From Gautieria morchelliformis (taxonomy: Eukaryota; Basidiomycota; Agaricomycetes; Gomphales; Gomphaceae), in the NCBI GenBank assembly GCA_015179125.1, contig WHVA01000337.1, forward strand, positions 1-64,000: a stretch of 64,000 bases of DNA, given 5' to 3'. Both the position numbers and the translations under genes were made by a program. The notes beneath the pieces are model-generated. The model was not told the DNA's origin. It saw only the letters and a list, made by a program, of their open reading frames with translations, and did no database searches. Positions 42,190 to 53,233 of this stretch are shown piece after piece (the first letter of the stretch is position 1; each line of letters starts with the position of its first letter).

Positions 42190-42402
42190 CTAACTAGAGC
42201 CGATGTTAAGTTGGCCCATTTACTACCCGAGCACTGTTGGTCCACATCTTAGTGGATACGTCTGGTCGCGTCCACCAGCCGTGCATCCCGCCCCCGCGCA
42301 AGCCCCAACACCTCCCGCGCTCCAGCTAGCACCCCACGTTGCGCCGCCGCTCTCCAGCACCCCGTCACCCCCACCCAGGCGCCATCCGCCGCCCCACCAC
42401 CG

Positions 42403-42590
42403 ACTCACCTTCCCCCCCTCAGGAACCGTCGCGTTCCGGAAGTACTCCTCCACCCGCCCGTTCCTGAACGTCCCGTAGATCCGCAGCTAGCAGCACCGGT
42501 GGGCGCCGACAGCCCAGGCCCGCCCCACAAGATGAAGAACACGGTCGTCACTTTGTGGATGTGGAGTGCGGTCGCGGGCGGCTTATGTGG
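42403..42590 (-). pseudogene. Choline/ethanolamine-kinase-like fragment
   Basis: The minus strand reads HIHKVTTVFFILWGGPG and, one frame over, LRIYGTFRNGRVEEYFRNATV followed by a GTGAGT donor. In choline/ethanolamine kinases the first motif (TN.VF) and the second (GTF.NGRVEEYF) are separated by about 40 residues that include TVLLRIYG. Here LRIYG and IYGTF have fused, as if the intervening piece was deleted. The catalytic half is absent; the sequence ends at the tRNA gene. A possible upstream exon (MTSSKSRYAVRHGDS, about 42990-42860) was not confirmed. Confidence 0.4.
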
Positions 42591-42989
42591 CGCAGGTAAC
42601 CCACCGTGTGTGTAGGTAACGCCGTGTGCAGGTACAGACGCCGTGTGTGGGCACCCACACAGCGCGTACGGCGCCGTAATGTCCCCCCGGGGCACACGCA
42701 ACGCGCCTATCAGGCGGAGGACGTGCGAACGCGGAGGTACAATGACAAAGGTAACGAGTAGCGAGCACGAGCACAAGCACTATGGCAAGCACAAGCACAA
42801 GCAGACCGCAGAGCATCATTGTGCTTGTGGTGCTGCCTGCACACGCGCACTCACCGCGCATCAGGAATGACGCTATCGACGTGTTGAGGGTCGTACCCGC
42901 GCTCGCGTTCGTGCTGCGCACGCGCCGGACGCGAATGCGGAGGCTGTCACCGTGCCGCACGGCGTAACGCGATTTCGAGGACGTCATGA

Positions 42990-43687
42990 TAAAAAGGGTA
43001 TGTTCTGTCATGCCTTTACTAGGGTATGTCTAAGGTCTAATAGATTTAATGTGTTCCACGCCTTGATGAAAAATGCAAAAGAACGGCGGACTCGTATTCA
43101 AACGAGTTTTGAAATCGTACTCATGAGGCAGAAGCGATATATATGAAACGTGCGCGCCATACCGGAGGACACGGCTCGGACTACTTTATACAAAAAATTT
43201 ACAATACAGTAAGCACCCTGGTGAACTGGTGGGTCGAGGTGTTCCAATCACAAGAAACGAATCGGCCCGACCTGCGATTTGATATTTTCGCCCAGCTCAA
43301 TCAAACACGTCGTCAGGCCTAAACGGGCCAAGCTGGATCATACAATGTTTTATAATCACACACTGGCAGCTGCGGCCTGTGGGTGATCAAGTGGAAAAGG
43401 CGGCCACGGTGCTGACGGGCGCAATTTAAACTGGGTTCAAGTTGGGACGTACATATGATTTGCATATATCAGGCGTACGTACAACTGCCCCGTGCGATCT
43501 CAACATGCTAAGCTGTACAACGGCGTGCGATGCCAGTGCCAGTGAACCTATGATGGTCGCGTTCAACGTAGTACTCTATCGAATCGCTGGCGATACTTAC
43601 ATTCATAGACCTTACATAAACTCGGCCATGTCGTTCGAAATTTCTAGTCACAAGTGTTACATCTTCTCTGGATAAGTTAACCCACCG
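42990..43687. other. Intergenic, no gene seen
   Basis: No frame of interest, no repeats. An AAACGAGTTTTGAAATCGTACTCA-type short inverted pair near 43100 is too weak to call. Confidence 0.4.
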
Positions 43688-45160
43688 TCAAATCTCGACA
43701 GCGACAATCCCTTCGGAGGATATTAAGTTAAGTTCCACGACCCCGGCGATGGCTTCTGACCGCATATCCTGTGCTGTTCCCTGACTGCGAGGCGCGGGTT
43801 CTAGGTCGATATTGAAGGCCGAGGCAATGGCATAAGACGACAACACGAAACCCTCAGACCGGGTCGTGCCAGCTCCGGGACCTCGGAATGACAAATTGGC
43901 CTCTTTGTTGACTGTTTTCATGCCTGACCGTCTCTCGCTTTCCTTGCGCAAACTGATGACTAGTCGACAGACTAACACACTCGACAGGGTTTGACTCAAG
44001 CTATGGAGCGACGCAGAAATCTAAGTCGGGGCAATAATGTAAGCTTTATGCCTCACCTTCCTCCCAGTGTTTTGATCCCATCTGACACCAGCTGATTTCA
44101 AAGTACTTGCGTGAGGCGGTCGAATATTTTGATTATGGCCCACTTACGATGGTGGTCAAACAATTGAGTATATGCATCAAAAGGACGGCCACGTAGTACA
44201 TGGTGGCATCTCGCAGATAAGCTTTTACGAAACTAACGCTATAGTAAGCGCGTGTCAGCGACAGGGCACCTTCGGCAATGAATGACCAGCTTACGCCGCG
44301 ATGATGTTCCTTGAGTTTCGATCCTGTGTATACTTTCTGGTCTTCCGGATGGTCAAAATAAAAACAGTGGTGTCTAGGAGCAAGGGTGACGCCCAGAAGG
44401 ACGATGCTGCAGGGTCGGCCGTCCTCACCAGGGGACAAAGTCTAGACGCGGCTGATCAAAACGCATGAGGTGGTCTGCTAGTGTATATCAAATACAAATA
44501 CGTGCCTATAAGGCTAGTAGGTATGTCTGCACGCTCTGTGCATTGGAATCCATCAGTTTAATTCGACTCAGACCGTCTGAAAGCTTACGTCCTAATTTGA
44601 TCGACACTAGTCCCGTTGTCACAGACAATACAGCCCAGGAGAGGGCAAGATAAATAAGGATTCTCCTCCTGAGTCCATATAATGCATATGTTCGAAGTAT
44701 CAGGATCCCTATACAGAGGTGTGTGTGTGTGTGTACAGACTGCTCGACATTATGCACCAGGTACATACAATTCGCAACTGCGGGACGTTCTATGAGTAAT
44801 ACCGTGTTCGATTGAGTTACAGGGACTCACGGGAAAATATGATGAGTGGGCCGATTACATAGTACAGAGAGTTGAGGTATGCTTGGCAGCTGTGGAAGCA
44901 TACTAAGTGTGACTAACCAGCCAAACACGTCTGGCACTCATACTCGCCTCTTGATATCACTCAGAAAGAGGCGTCAATCAGTAATACGAAGACTCACAGA
45001 CACCGTCCAGATTGGGCAGACAGCTGTAGATGATATCCGGCCGGTGAGCATGGAAATTATGGATATCGACGCGAAACACTTACACAGAATGTCGAAAATT
45101 ACAAACAGGAGAGTGATATATCGCGAAGCAAGGAAAAGAATAGTTACTGGGCTCTGCTGA
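43688..45160 (-). CDS. DUF6533-like integral membrane protein, probably multi-exon
   Basis: Minus-strand exons include AYLNSLYYVIGPLIIF, then ILILRTYALYGLRRRILIYLALSWAVLSVTTGLVSI, then LTRAYYSVSFVKAYLRDATMYYVAVLLMHILNCLTTIV. The C-terminal tail is VLVCRLVISLRKESERR. The LRTYALYG motif, order of helices and R.V..LRKE tail are typical of the large basidiomycete-specific family of seven-helix proteins carrying DUF6533 at the N-terminus. The N-terminal domain itself is not convincingly visible (about 44880-45160), so the gene may be incomplete. Function of the family is unknown. Confidence 0.5.
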
Positions 45161-45622
45161 TGATTCCAAATAAGATTAACCTAGACTGGCGATCAGAGAA
45201 GGCTGGTAGGGTGAACTCGGAAACGTACTTCGTCGTCAAATGTTAGAACTGAAGATGTGTCAGACAGAATGATGCACTGGTAAAGTGATCTGCCCCACTA
45301 TGATTATAGAAAAGAGTGCACAAAGAGCTTAGCAAACTGTATCGTTGTCCCACGCTATTCAGCGAGGAGTTAGCAAAATTCACTAGGAGGCAGCCGAAAT
45401 GCCTCACATTAAAGGTGCAATGGTGAGGGAAACTAAGGAGTCTTTTGCTGACATGGTGCATGTCAACTCCTACACCCATGCTGGCTTTATTTGCCATCAG
45501 CAGTGGAAGCGGTAGCCAGAATTACGTAAAAGCTTAAGTTCGACATGGGCGACATTTCATGATCGGAAGTTTATACCCCACATCCAGTAGCTGCAAATCG
45601 ATCAATCGGCGTCAAGTGGAAA
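45161..45622. other. Intergenic, no gene seen
   Basis: Between the membrane-protein gene and the 3' end of the methyltransferase gene. No repeat or RNA gene recognised. Confidence 0.4.
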
Positions 45623-47509
45623 TTACGCATTTCGCGGTGATTTATGGGGCAACACCGCTAATGCACTATTTCTGCTACTCCCAAGCTCTTGGTCAAACAG
45701 GTTGAATGCGAGCACATCGGAATTGTAGGCCTTTTCTGCCAGATACAAATAGCGGTCAACTATTATCAGGCTTTCGATAACGGGGCCAATCCGGCTGCGC
45801 AAGGCATGTAGGACTTCTAAGCAGGATATTAGTTCTACCGGCTCCTCAACTGGGGGAATGACTTGAATGTCGGCCTTTTTTGAGGCCTCTGATATGAACC
45901 TTTCCAGAGACGAATAGGACGAGTCACGCAGTCGTCCGACTTTCACGGGGCGCCCAGGCATAGAGGCTAATTTGCCAAACAGCGCCCTGTATACTACCTT
46001 GCGTAACGCAAGCTCAGCAGCGGCCTTGGCAGTGGCATTGAGTGGCCATTGAAGGGGAGATTGAGCTGCCAAACTCCGGTGATTATAGGACAGATGAAGC
46101 TTGTTCTCCTCATTTTTGAGCTCCTTCGCGACCGGCTCAGACAATGGGAAATCTGCTCAGTACGTAACCAAGGGCTCAGCAGCAGTCATCCATGTGATGA
46201 TCCAGGAGGAACATACCTGAATCAGGCGACATTAAATTGTAGCAGCAGCCAACAACAACTAGCGCAGCAGCATACCACGATTTCTGTGGGTCCTGGGTCG
46301 CTAAAAAACAACGAAGGATGTCTGGTGTGAGCGTTCCACAGGCGTGCAATGCGACAAGCATAACCGGCGTTGTCTGACACGTTGATTGGTCAGAAATCCA
46401 GCGAGACACCGAGCTGTGTAGTGTCTGGGGGGTAATACTAATCATCTCATGTGTCAGGGAGCCATTTGCAACGGATGACATCGATGAAGGGTCACCACAT
46501 GCTGCAGGGGTACTTGTATGTAAATTTCCAGGCATGTCGGATGGGCAGCATTCTGCGCCTGACTTAAGCGTTGTTTTCGCCAATTTCTTCTGGATGTTGC
46601 TGCTTCGACGCTCGGCACCCTTGGTCTGCACTTCAGAAGAATCCAGGGCGATGACGTGCTTTGATATAGGAAAGCTAGACAGAACACGAGAGAGATACCC
46701 CTGGTAGTCAAACCAACCATCAGTACGAGTGCTCTGCGGAGTACAACATGACCAACTTGTCCAGCACCGATGTCGACAATGTGTCTAATGTCCGTCTCTG
46801 ACCGCGAAAGCACGGATTGGATGAAAGCCGACATCTGCGAGACCTCGTGAGCCTTTTTAGGAGACATGCCGCGCAGGGGGGCATGGTCCTCCAGGATGAG
46901 GTTGAGATTTAGAGTTCTCGGGAGCGTGAGCTGGTCAACGGTCCCGAGCATAAGCTTGATTTCATCAGGAACATCCGAGACAGTGTCAGGCGAAGTGCTA
47001 CCCCAGCCAGGGATTAAAAGTTTCCATCTCGCTTTGCCAGCGGCGGCCCATTTCCACCACGGGTCCCACTGTAGCCTGGGCCCGTGTATTGCAATGTCAT
47101 TTGGGTGACATTCTAATAGCGAACTGACAAGAGGGGAACCGAGGAATTTTATGCAAGCGGCGACGTATACGTGTGCCTCCAGGATGGACGCGGGGGATTC
47201 CCGGGAGAAAGCAAGCGGGAGAGTTATCCCAGCCGCGGTGGTGTCCATGGCAGGAGTGTAATCTGCAATGTCTATCAAATACCTGCGGAGCCTATCGTAT
47301 ACCGCTGGCTGACAATGGGCCAGTACTCCCTGACTGCTGGGCCCCGGAATCGCTGACCATAAACAAGCGATTTGAAACCACACATCCCCAAATTGCGACT
47401 CACACTCACCCTCAGCACCACGAGCAGCTGCAGATAGAAACACCGGCCAAGTAAACGGAGGAACAAGTCGGCCGGCTCCGTCAGCCTTCGGGCTATATCC
47501 GCCCGACAA
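45623..47509 (-). CDS. METTL25/RRNAD1-type methyltransferase
   Basis: The minus strand encodes an N-terminal helical region, then MSPKKAHEVSQMSAFIQSVL and HIVDIGAGQ (SAM motif I), cut by an intron. After it come a variable insertion, VALHACGTLTPDILR (motif with HACGDL-like core), VVVGCCYNLM, and after another intron SEPVAKELKNEENKL and a C-terminal domain ending VLAFNLFDQELGSSRNSALAV. That series is diagnostic for the METTL25/RRNAD1 family (Methyltransf_13-like). Their substrate is not firmly established. Three introns are likely. The true start is uncertain because the open frame at 47509 begins with TTG; an upstream exon may exist, but only about 100 bp separate it from the divergent OGDH gene. 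Confidence 0.75.
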
Positions 47510-47616
47510 AGTCCGACGGGACGGCGATTACCGCCAAAGCGTCACTTTTGCAGTTACTTGTAACTAACCACCATCTTCTACCTACCACCTCACACGTACT
47601 GCCGCAGCTGGCCGAC
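47510..47616. promoter_or_regulatory. Compact bidirectional promoter between METTL25-like gene and OGDH
   Basis: About 107 bp separate the two divergent frames. No clear TATA. The tightness implies shared regulation or overlapping 5' leaders. Confidence 0.4.
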
Positions 47617-50600
47617 ATGCTGAGGCGACAAGCACTATGTGCGAGGCTACCTCTGCTCCCTAGGTGCGCACCCAGCCGAGTCCCTGCACTCACGCTGCGC
47701 CATCTTGCAACGGCGACATCTGCACCATCGCTGTCGTCATCGGACATCTTTGCGAACGGAACAAATGCGTACTATGCAGAGGAGATGTACAGGCACTGGA
47801 AGCAGGACCCAAAGTCTGTACATGCATCTTGGGACGCATATTTTTCGGGACTGGATAGAGGCGTGCCGAGCCAGCAGGCCTTTCAAGCTGCCCCGGGGAC
47901 GTTCATCGCCAGGCCTGCAGATGGGTCACCGCAGCTCCATGGGCAGGCGGGGAAGGAACTGAATGATCACCTAAAGGTGCGACGACACGTTTTCTGTGCG
48001 TTGTGCTGACTCTGTCCCGCATAGGTGCAACTGCTTGTGCGTGCATACCAAGTGCGAGGACACCATGTCGCAGAATTGGACCCACTTGGTATTCTAGACA
48101 CTGATCTTGATAATATTCGTCCGGCTGAGCTTGAGCTAAGCCACTACGGCTGGTCCGAACGCGATCTCGACAAGCAGTTCGCTCTGGGCCCTGGTATTCT
48201 ACCCCATTTCGCAACTGGCGAACGGACTTCGATGACTTTGGCCGAAATTATCAAAACATGTCGACGGATCTACTGTATGCGCATGTATTCATGACACCTT
48301 TATATGCTCATGTTCTGTAGGTGGAGCTGTGGGCATCCAGTACATACACATCCCAGACAAGGACCAATGCGATTGGATTCGTGAACGGGTTGAGATCCCG
48401 AAGCCATGGAACTACACCGGCGAAGAGAAGCGCATGATCCTCGACCGCCTCATGTGGTCCGAGTCGTTCGAGAAATTCATTGCGAGCAAATACCCCAACG
48501 AGAAGCGTTTTGGGCTGGAAGGCTGTGAGGCGTTGATACCAGGCATGAAAGCACTTATTGACCGCTCCGTCGACCATGGGGTAAAGTCCATCACGATGGG
48601 TATGCCGCACCGTGGCCGTCTGAACGTGCTCGCCAACGTGATCCGCAAACCGATTGAGGCCATTTTGAACGAGTTCTCAGGGAGCAACGACGATGCTGAG
48701 CCTGGGGGTGACGTCAAGTACCATCTTGGTGCGAACTACGTCAGGCCGACGCCTTCAGGGAAACGTGTGTCGCTCTCGCTCGTGGCAAACCCGTCGCACC
48801 TTGAGGCGAGCGACCCTATCGTATTGGGTAAGACGCGTGCGCTACAGCACTTTGAGCAGGACGAACATGAGCATAAAACAGCGATGGGCGTGCTGCTGCA
48901 CGGTGACGCGGCGTTTGCGGGTCAAGGTGTGGTTTACGAGACGATGGGCTTCCACAATCTCCCCTGCTACGGCACGGGTGGCACGATCCATCTCATCGTG
49001 AACAACCAGATCGGGTTCACGACGGATCCACGGTTCGCGCGTTCTACACCCTACCCGTCCGACATTGCGAAGTCGATCGATGCACCGATATTCCATGTGA
49101 ATGGGGACAACGTCGAGGCCGTGACGTTCGTGTGCCAGCTCGCAGCGGACTACCGCGCAAAGTACAAGAAGGACGTGGTGATCGATATCGTGTGCTACAG
49201 ACGATACGGACACAATGAGACGGACCAGCCGAGCTTCACGCAACCCCGGATGTACAAGGCAATAGAGAAGCAACCGACACCCCTTGCACAATACACCAAA
49301 TTTCTGACAGGGCGGAAGACATTCACGGAACAGGACATCGAGGAGCACCGCAAATGGGTGTGGGGGATGCTGGAGAAGGCCGCTGAAGGCGCGAAGAACT
49401 ACGTACCGACGAGCAAGGAGTGGCTGTCCGCCTCTTGGCAAGGATTCCCGTCGCCCAAGGAGTTGGCGGAGGTGACGCTGCCGTCCCGGGACACTGGAAC
49501 GTCGCCGGAGGTCCTGAAGCACATCGGGGAAGTTATCTCGGGTGCGCCACAGGGGTTCACCGTACATCGGAACCTGGCACGGATCCTGGCGACGCGGGGA
49601 AAGACGGTGCAAGAGGGTGCCAATATCGACTGGGCGACGGCGGAGGCACTCGCGTTCGGCACACTCGCACTGGAGAAGATCCACGTGCGGGTATCTGGAC
49701 AGGACGTAGAGCGTGGCACATTCTCACAACGGCACGCAGTGCTTCATGATCAGGAAACGGAAGAGCAGTACGTTCCGCTGAACCACCTTGGACAGGGCCA
49801 GGCGCGCTTCACGATCTGCAACTCGTCACTCTCGGAGTTCGGCGCGCTCGGGTTCGAGCTGGGGTACTCCCTCGTGTCGCCGGACGCGCTGACGATATGG
49901 GAGGCGCAGTTTGGCGACTTTGCGAACAATGCGCAATGCGTAATTGACCAGTTCATTGCGTCGGGAGAGAGGAAGTGGTTGCAGCGCTCGGGCGTGGTGA
50001 TGAGTCTGCCGCACGGGTATGATGGGCAGGGGCCGGAGCATTCCAGTGGACGACTGGAAAGGTTCTTGCAGCTGTGTGACGATCATCCGCACGTGTATCC
50101 TTCGCCGCAGAAGATCGAACGCCAGCATCAGGACTGCAATATGCAGATTGTATACCCTACGTGAGTCCTCTGATAACATTAAGTTTGGAAGGCACCAATC
50201 GACTCTTTGGCTTCAGGACGCCAGCCAATTACGTGAGTGGTGTGGTGTCTGTAGGATAGTTACTGACACAGTGAGATAGTTCCACGTTCTTCGTCGGCAG
50301 ATCCACCGCGACTACCGCAAGCCCGTGAGTGGTGTAGTGTGCGTGAGAATATATTATGGCACTAACACGTCTTGTGTGTCAGCTGGTGGTATTCTTCTCC
50401 AAATCGCTGTTACGACACCCAGGGGCTCGGTCCACCTTGGAGGAAATGACGGGCGACACCCATTTCCAACGGTACATCCCCGAGCCGTACCCAGAAGAGC
50501 TCGTGCCCGCGGATGAGATAAAGCGGCACATTCTTTGCAGCGGTAAGTGACACATTTACGAGGGGCAGTGAGAGCAGTGCTGAGGGTGTTTGTGGCCTTT

Positions 50601-51062
50601 GCGGTTTATAGGACAGGTGTATTATACGCTTTTGGAGGAGAGGAGGAAGCGAGGGATCAGGCATATAGCGATTAGTCGTGTGGAGCAGATCTCCCCGTTC
50701 CCGTATGACTTGGTAGGTAATTAGGAAGGCGAGAAGAGCGAGGCACTCATTGTTGGTACTAGATTACACCAGACTTGGATCGCTATCCCAACGGAGATAT
50801 CCTCTGGTGTCAGGTGCGTTGCCCCTTTGTTGTACAACCTGTGAACTTTACTGAGCATGGATTACAGGAAGAGCCACTAAACAATGGCGCGTGGACGTAC
50901 GTCGATCCACGGATCCTGACTGCCGCAGGGGAAAGTGTGCGTCACAGGAATAGGAGGCCATTGTATGCTGGGCGTGCGCCGACAAGCTCAGTTGCGACGG
51001 GTCACAAGGGTGTACACAAGAGGGAGATTGAGATGTTTGTTAATGAGGCATTTAGTCTCTGA
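47617..51062 (+). CDS. KGD1: 2-oxoglutarate dehydrogenase E1 component, mitochondrial
   Basis: Nine exons: 47617-47976, 48025-48274, 48321-50160, 50217-50232, 50280-50324, 50383-50542, 50612-50712, 50763-50813, 50868-51062. They sum to 3018 nt (1005 aa), the family's usual length. Fourth exon: 16 bp. The N-terminus ([17 protein letters not shown]) suits a mitochondrial presequence, then [21 protein letters not shown]. ThDP-dependent core: [69 protein letters not shown]. Transketolase-like C-terminal half: [48 protein letters not shown], then the terminal [14 protein letters not shown]. It decarboxylates 2-oxoglutarate in the TCA cycle complex with E2 and E3. Intact. Confidence 0.97.
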
Positions 51063-51925
51063 TATACTATCGGGTACCAGGAGCTTGAAACCCCCTTCCC
51101 TAGTAACCACACTACACCCGAGGTCAATGTAAGTAGCTAGAATTGAAGGCTATAGACCCTTTAACAAATAAAAAGAAACTGTGCTTGTGTGGCAGGGAAG
51201 TAGGCTTGTCAACCACTCATCTTGATGAATTTAACGCTCAAATTTTATTCAATTTTCATGAAAAGTGGTTCATTTTGGAGCTAAACTAATGAGGCAGTAC
51301 GCTGACAAGAGGTAAATATTTCTGAGGTGCAGCATGTCATGGTCCAAACTCCAGGTACCCGATGTATACAATCGGCTAACCCCCGTGCGAAGCACCAGTC
51401 TCCAATACCAAAATACTCCGGTCGGGAGCTCTCAATTCATTACATAATGTGAGGCGTCGGAGTCACGTGATTATGTCCCATTCTTCAACAAGACTTGTTG
51501 CGACTAGACTCGAACCCAGTCCTATAAAGGTACACGATCGGAGATAGTCGTCCGAATGTGTACCAGAATGTAACGATTATATATAGAGACTGGCTCGAGT
51601 CTATGTTGCGACACGACTTTCTGTATTAAACCTGCACCAAGAAAACTCCCATGGAAAGTGCTGACGCTAGAACCCAGATTATGAGGTTAGGACCTAATGG
51701 ACGACTACTGTGATGGTTAGCACACGCGCGACGCGATCGAAACCCGGGACGACTCAGCCCATGGTGTGTTCATTTGTATTCTGTGCCAAATAATGGTCAG
51801 TGTGTAAGTGCTCCTGACTGTGGCAGCATTTGAGACATGTATTGGCATGCCTGTGGGGAGGGGAGGGGAGATTGTGAGCAAGATGCTATTTTTGATATGA
51901 TAGCCCAGTGGACTGCCGGCGAAAG
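51063..51925. other. Intergenic between OGDH and the LINE
   Basis: No gene. It contains a perfect-looking B-box (GGTTCGAGTCT on the minus strand, about 51505-51516) and a tRNA-like TGGTTAGCACACG/GATCGAAACCC pair (51715-51752, plus), neither within a complete tRNA fold. They may be SINE debris. Confidence 0.4.
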
Positions 51926-51929
51926 GAGC

Positions 51930-52296
51930 CGATCAAGAGTACGAGTGGAGGGTCAGAAAAGAATGGACACCCATAAAAGATAAATGGAAAGACATAATAG
52001 ACAAACAAAAAGCAATAATGGACACATGGGCAAAGAGCCACCCCTCCCTGAGAGGAAAGGAATTAATACTGAAAGCACTGGTCACATCAAGGAGCTGGTT
52101 CCTAGCGACAGTAAATGGCATGCCCAAAGACGTAGAAAAAGAAATGACCAAAAACATGAAAAGCTTCCTATGGGATGGGAACGAAAGAGGGCTGATGGAG
52201 CTAAAAGCTGCCATGGCCAATCGAGAAGATGGGGGGCCTTGGCATCCCAGACATAAAAGCAAGGCTCGCCCCAATACACATAATGTGGCTACAAAA
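51930..52296 (+). pseudogene. LINE ORF2 fragment 1: C-terminal RT region
   Basis: Frame with WTPIKDKWKDIIDKQKAIMD, LRGKELILKALVTSRSWFLA and MKSFLWDGNERGLMELKAAM, the post-RT thumb region of fungal LINEs. A one-base shift near 52230 moves the conserved GLGIPDIKARLAPIHIMWLQ into a second frame. Interrupted at 52297 by the copia composite. Confidence 0.85.
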
Positions 52297-53233
52297 TTTT
52301 AGGAATAATATGTCAGATATATTAGAATGGATATAGCTGGTGACTCAGGGAGTGGGAATCCTTCGTGCACCCCTGTGCACAGTATATGCGCGAGCTGACT
52401 AAGCTCTGTGGAGCGAGTCGTCACTGATTGATGTAGGTCACGTGACCGAGTCGAAGAAGAAACAGGTGAGAACAGAGGAACAAGAGGTCCGAAGCTTTTG
52501 CTTTTGGAACAGTATAGTGTAGCCAGTTATAGTAGACTCTCAACAAAGAATTAGAGAAATCTATCAAGTAACAAGCTCTGTAGCTATCAAACAAGTCTAC
52601 AGTTACTTCAGGAGGTGAAACAGTGAATCATGGATATTTCTGGATGATATTCTGGATGTTTTGTTCGTACATTTATGGTAGCTACTTATACTAAAATAGT
52701 AGTGAGTACCAGTGTTCAAGATAGTGATAGAATGGGTCAGGATAATGTGGAAATGCTCCACAGGCTGCATACAGCTGTGGAGCAGGAACAATGATGGGGA
52801 TACTTGTCCTACTGACAAGTATCTAAGCTGGGACCTTGGAGCAATGTACAAAGCCCCTTTCAACATGTAATACAGCTCGTAATCAGTGGAGCTGGTCAGG
52901 GGAATAGAATAGAATAGAAATCATGTGTGTCCTGTGCTGTGTGCCTACAGCAGCCTTGGCAAGGCATTTGCCATCTCTGTACCTCTCTCCTGAGGTAGCT
53001 ATTCAGTACATCCATAGATAGGACAGTGTACTGTAATCTCCATCGTGTCCGATGTCCCTGTATGGGTCTATTAGTCCCATAGCAATATTTCTTCTGACCA
53101 GGGCCCAGGTGCCTGCTTTCCAGGGCAGGCACTGCTACTGGTGCATGGATTATTTCTCCCAGATGTTAGCTCAGTTAGACGATTGTATAGACCTTAGAAT
53201 ACTGTGTGATATAGCTATCCATTTATTCTAACA
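52297..53233 (-). repeat. Copia composite 3' LTR
   Basis: 937 bp. The left terminus reads TTTTAGGAATAAT where the partner has TGTTGGGAATAAT, i.e. its CA-3' end is mutated. The right side starts TGTTAGAATAAATGG on the minus strand, just downstream of the polypurine tract. Confidence 0.92.

Noticed and set aside
42583..43011. Cys/Val-rich minus-strand frame as a membrane protein
   Set aside because: The hydrophobic run arises from repeated GCACAAGCAC words on the plus strand; no homologous domain or conserved start is evident.
51489..51520. Minus-strand tRNA gene around GGTTCGAGTCT
   Set aside because: The B box is good but no acceptor stem, D arm or anticodon arm can be paired around it.
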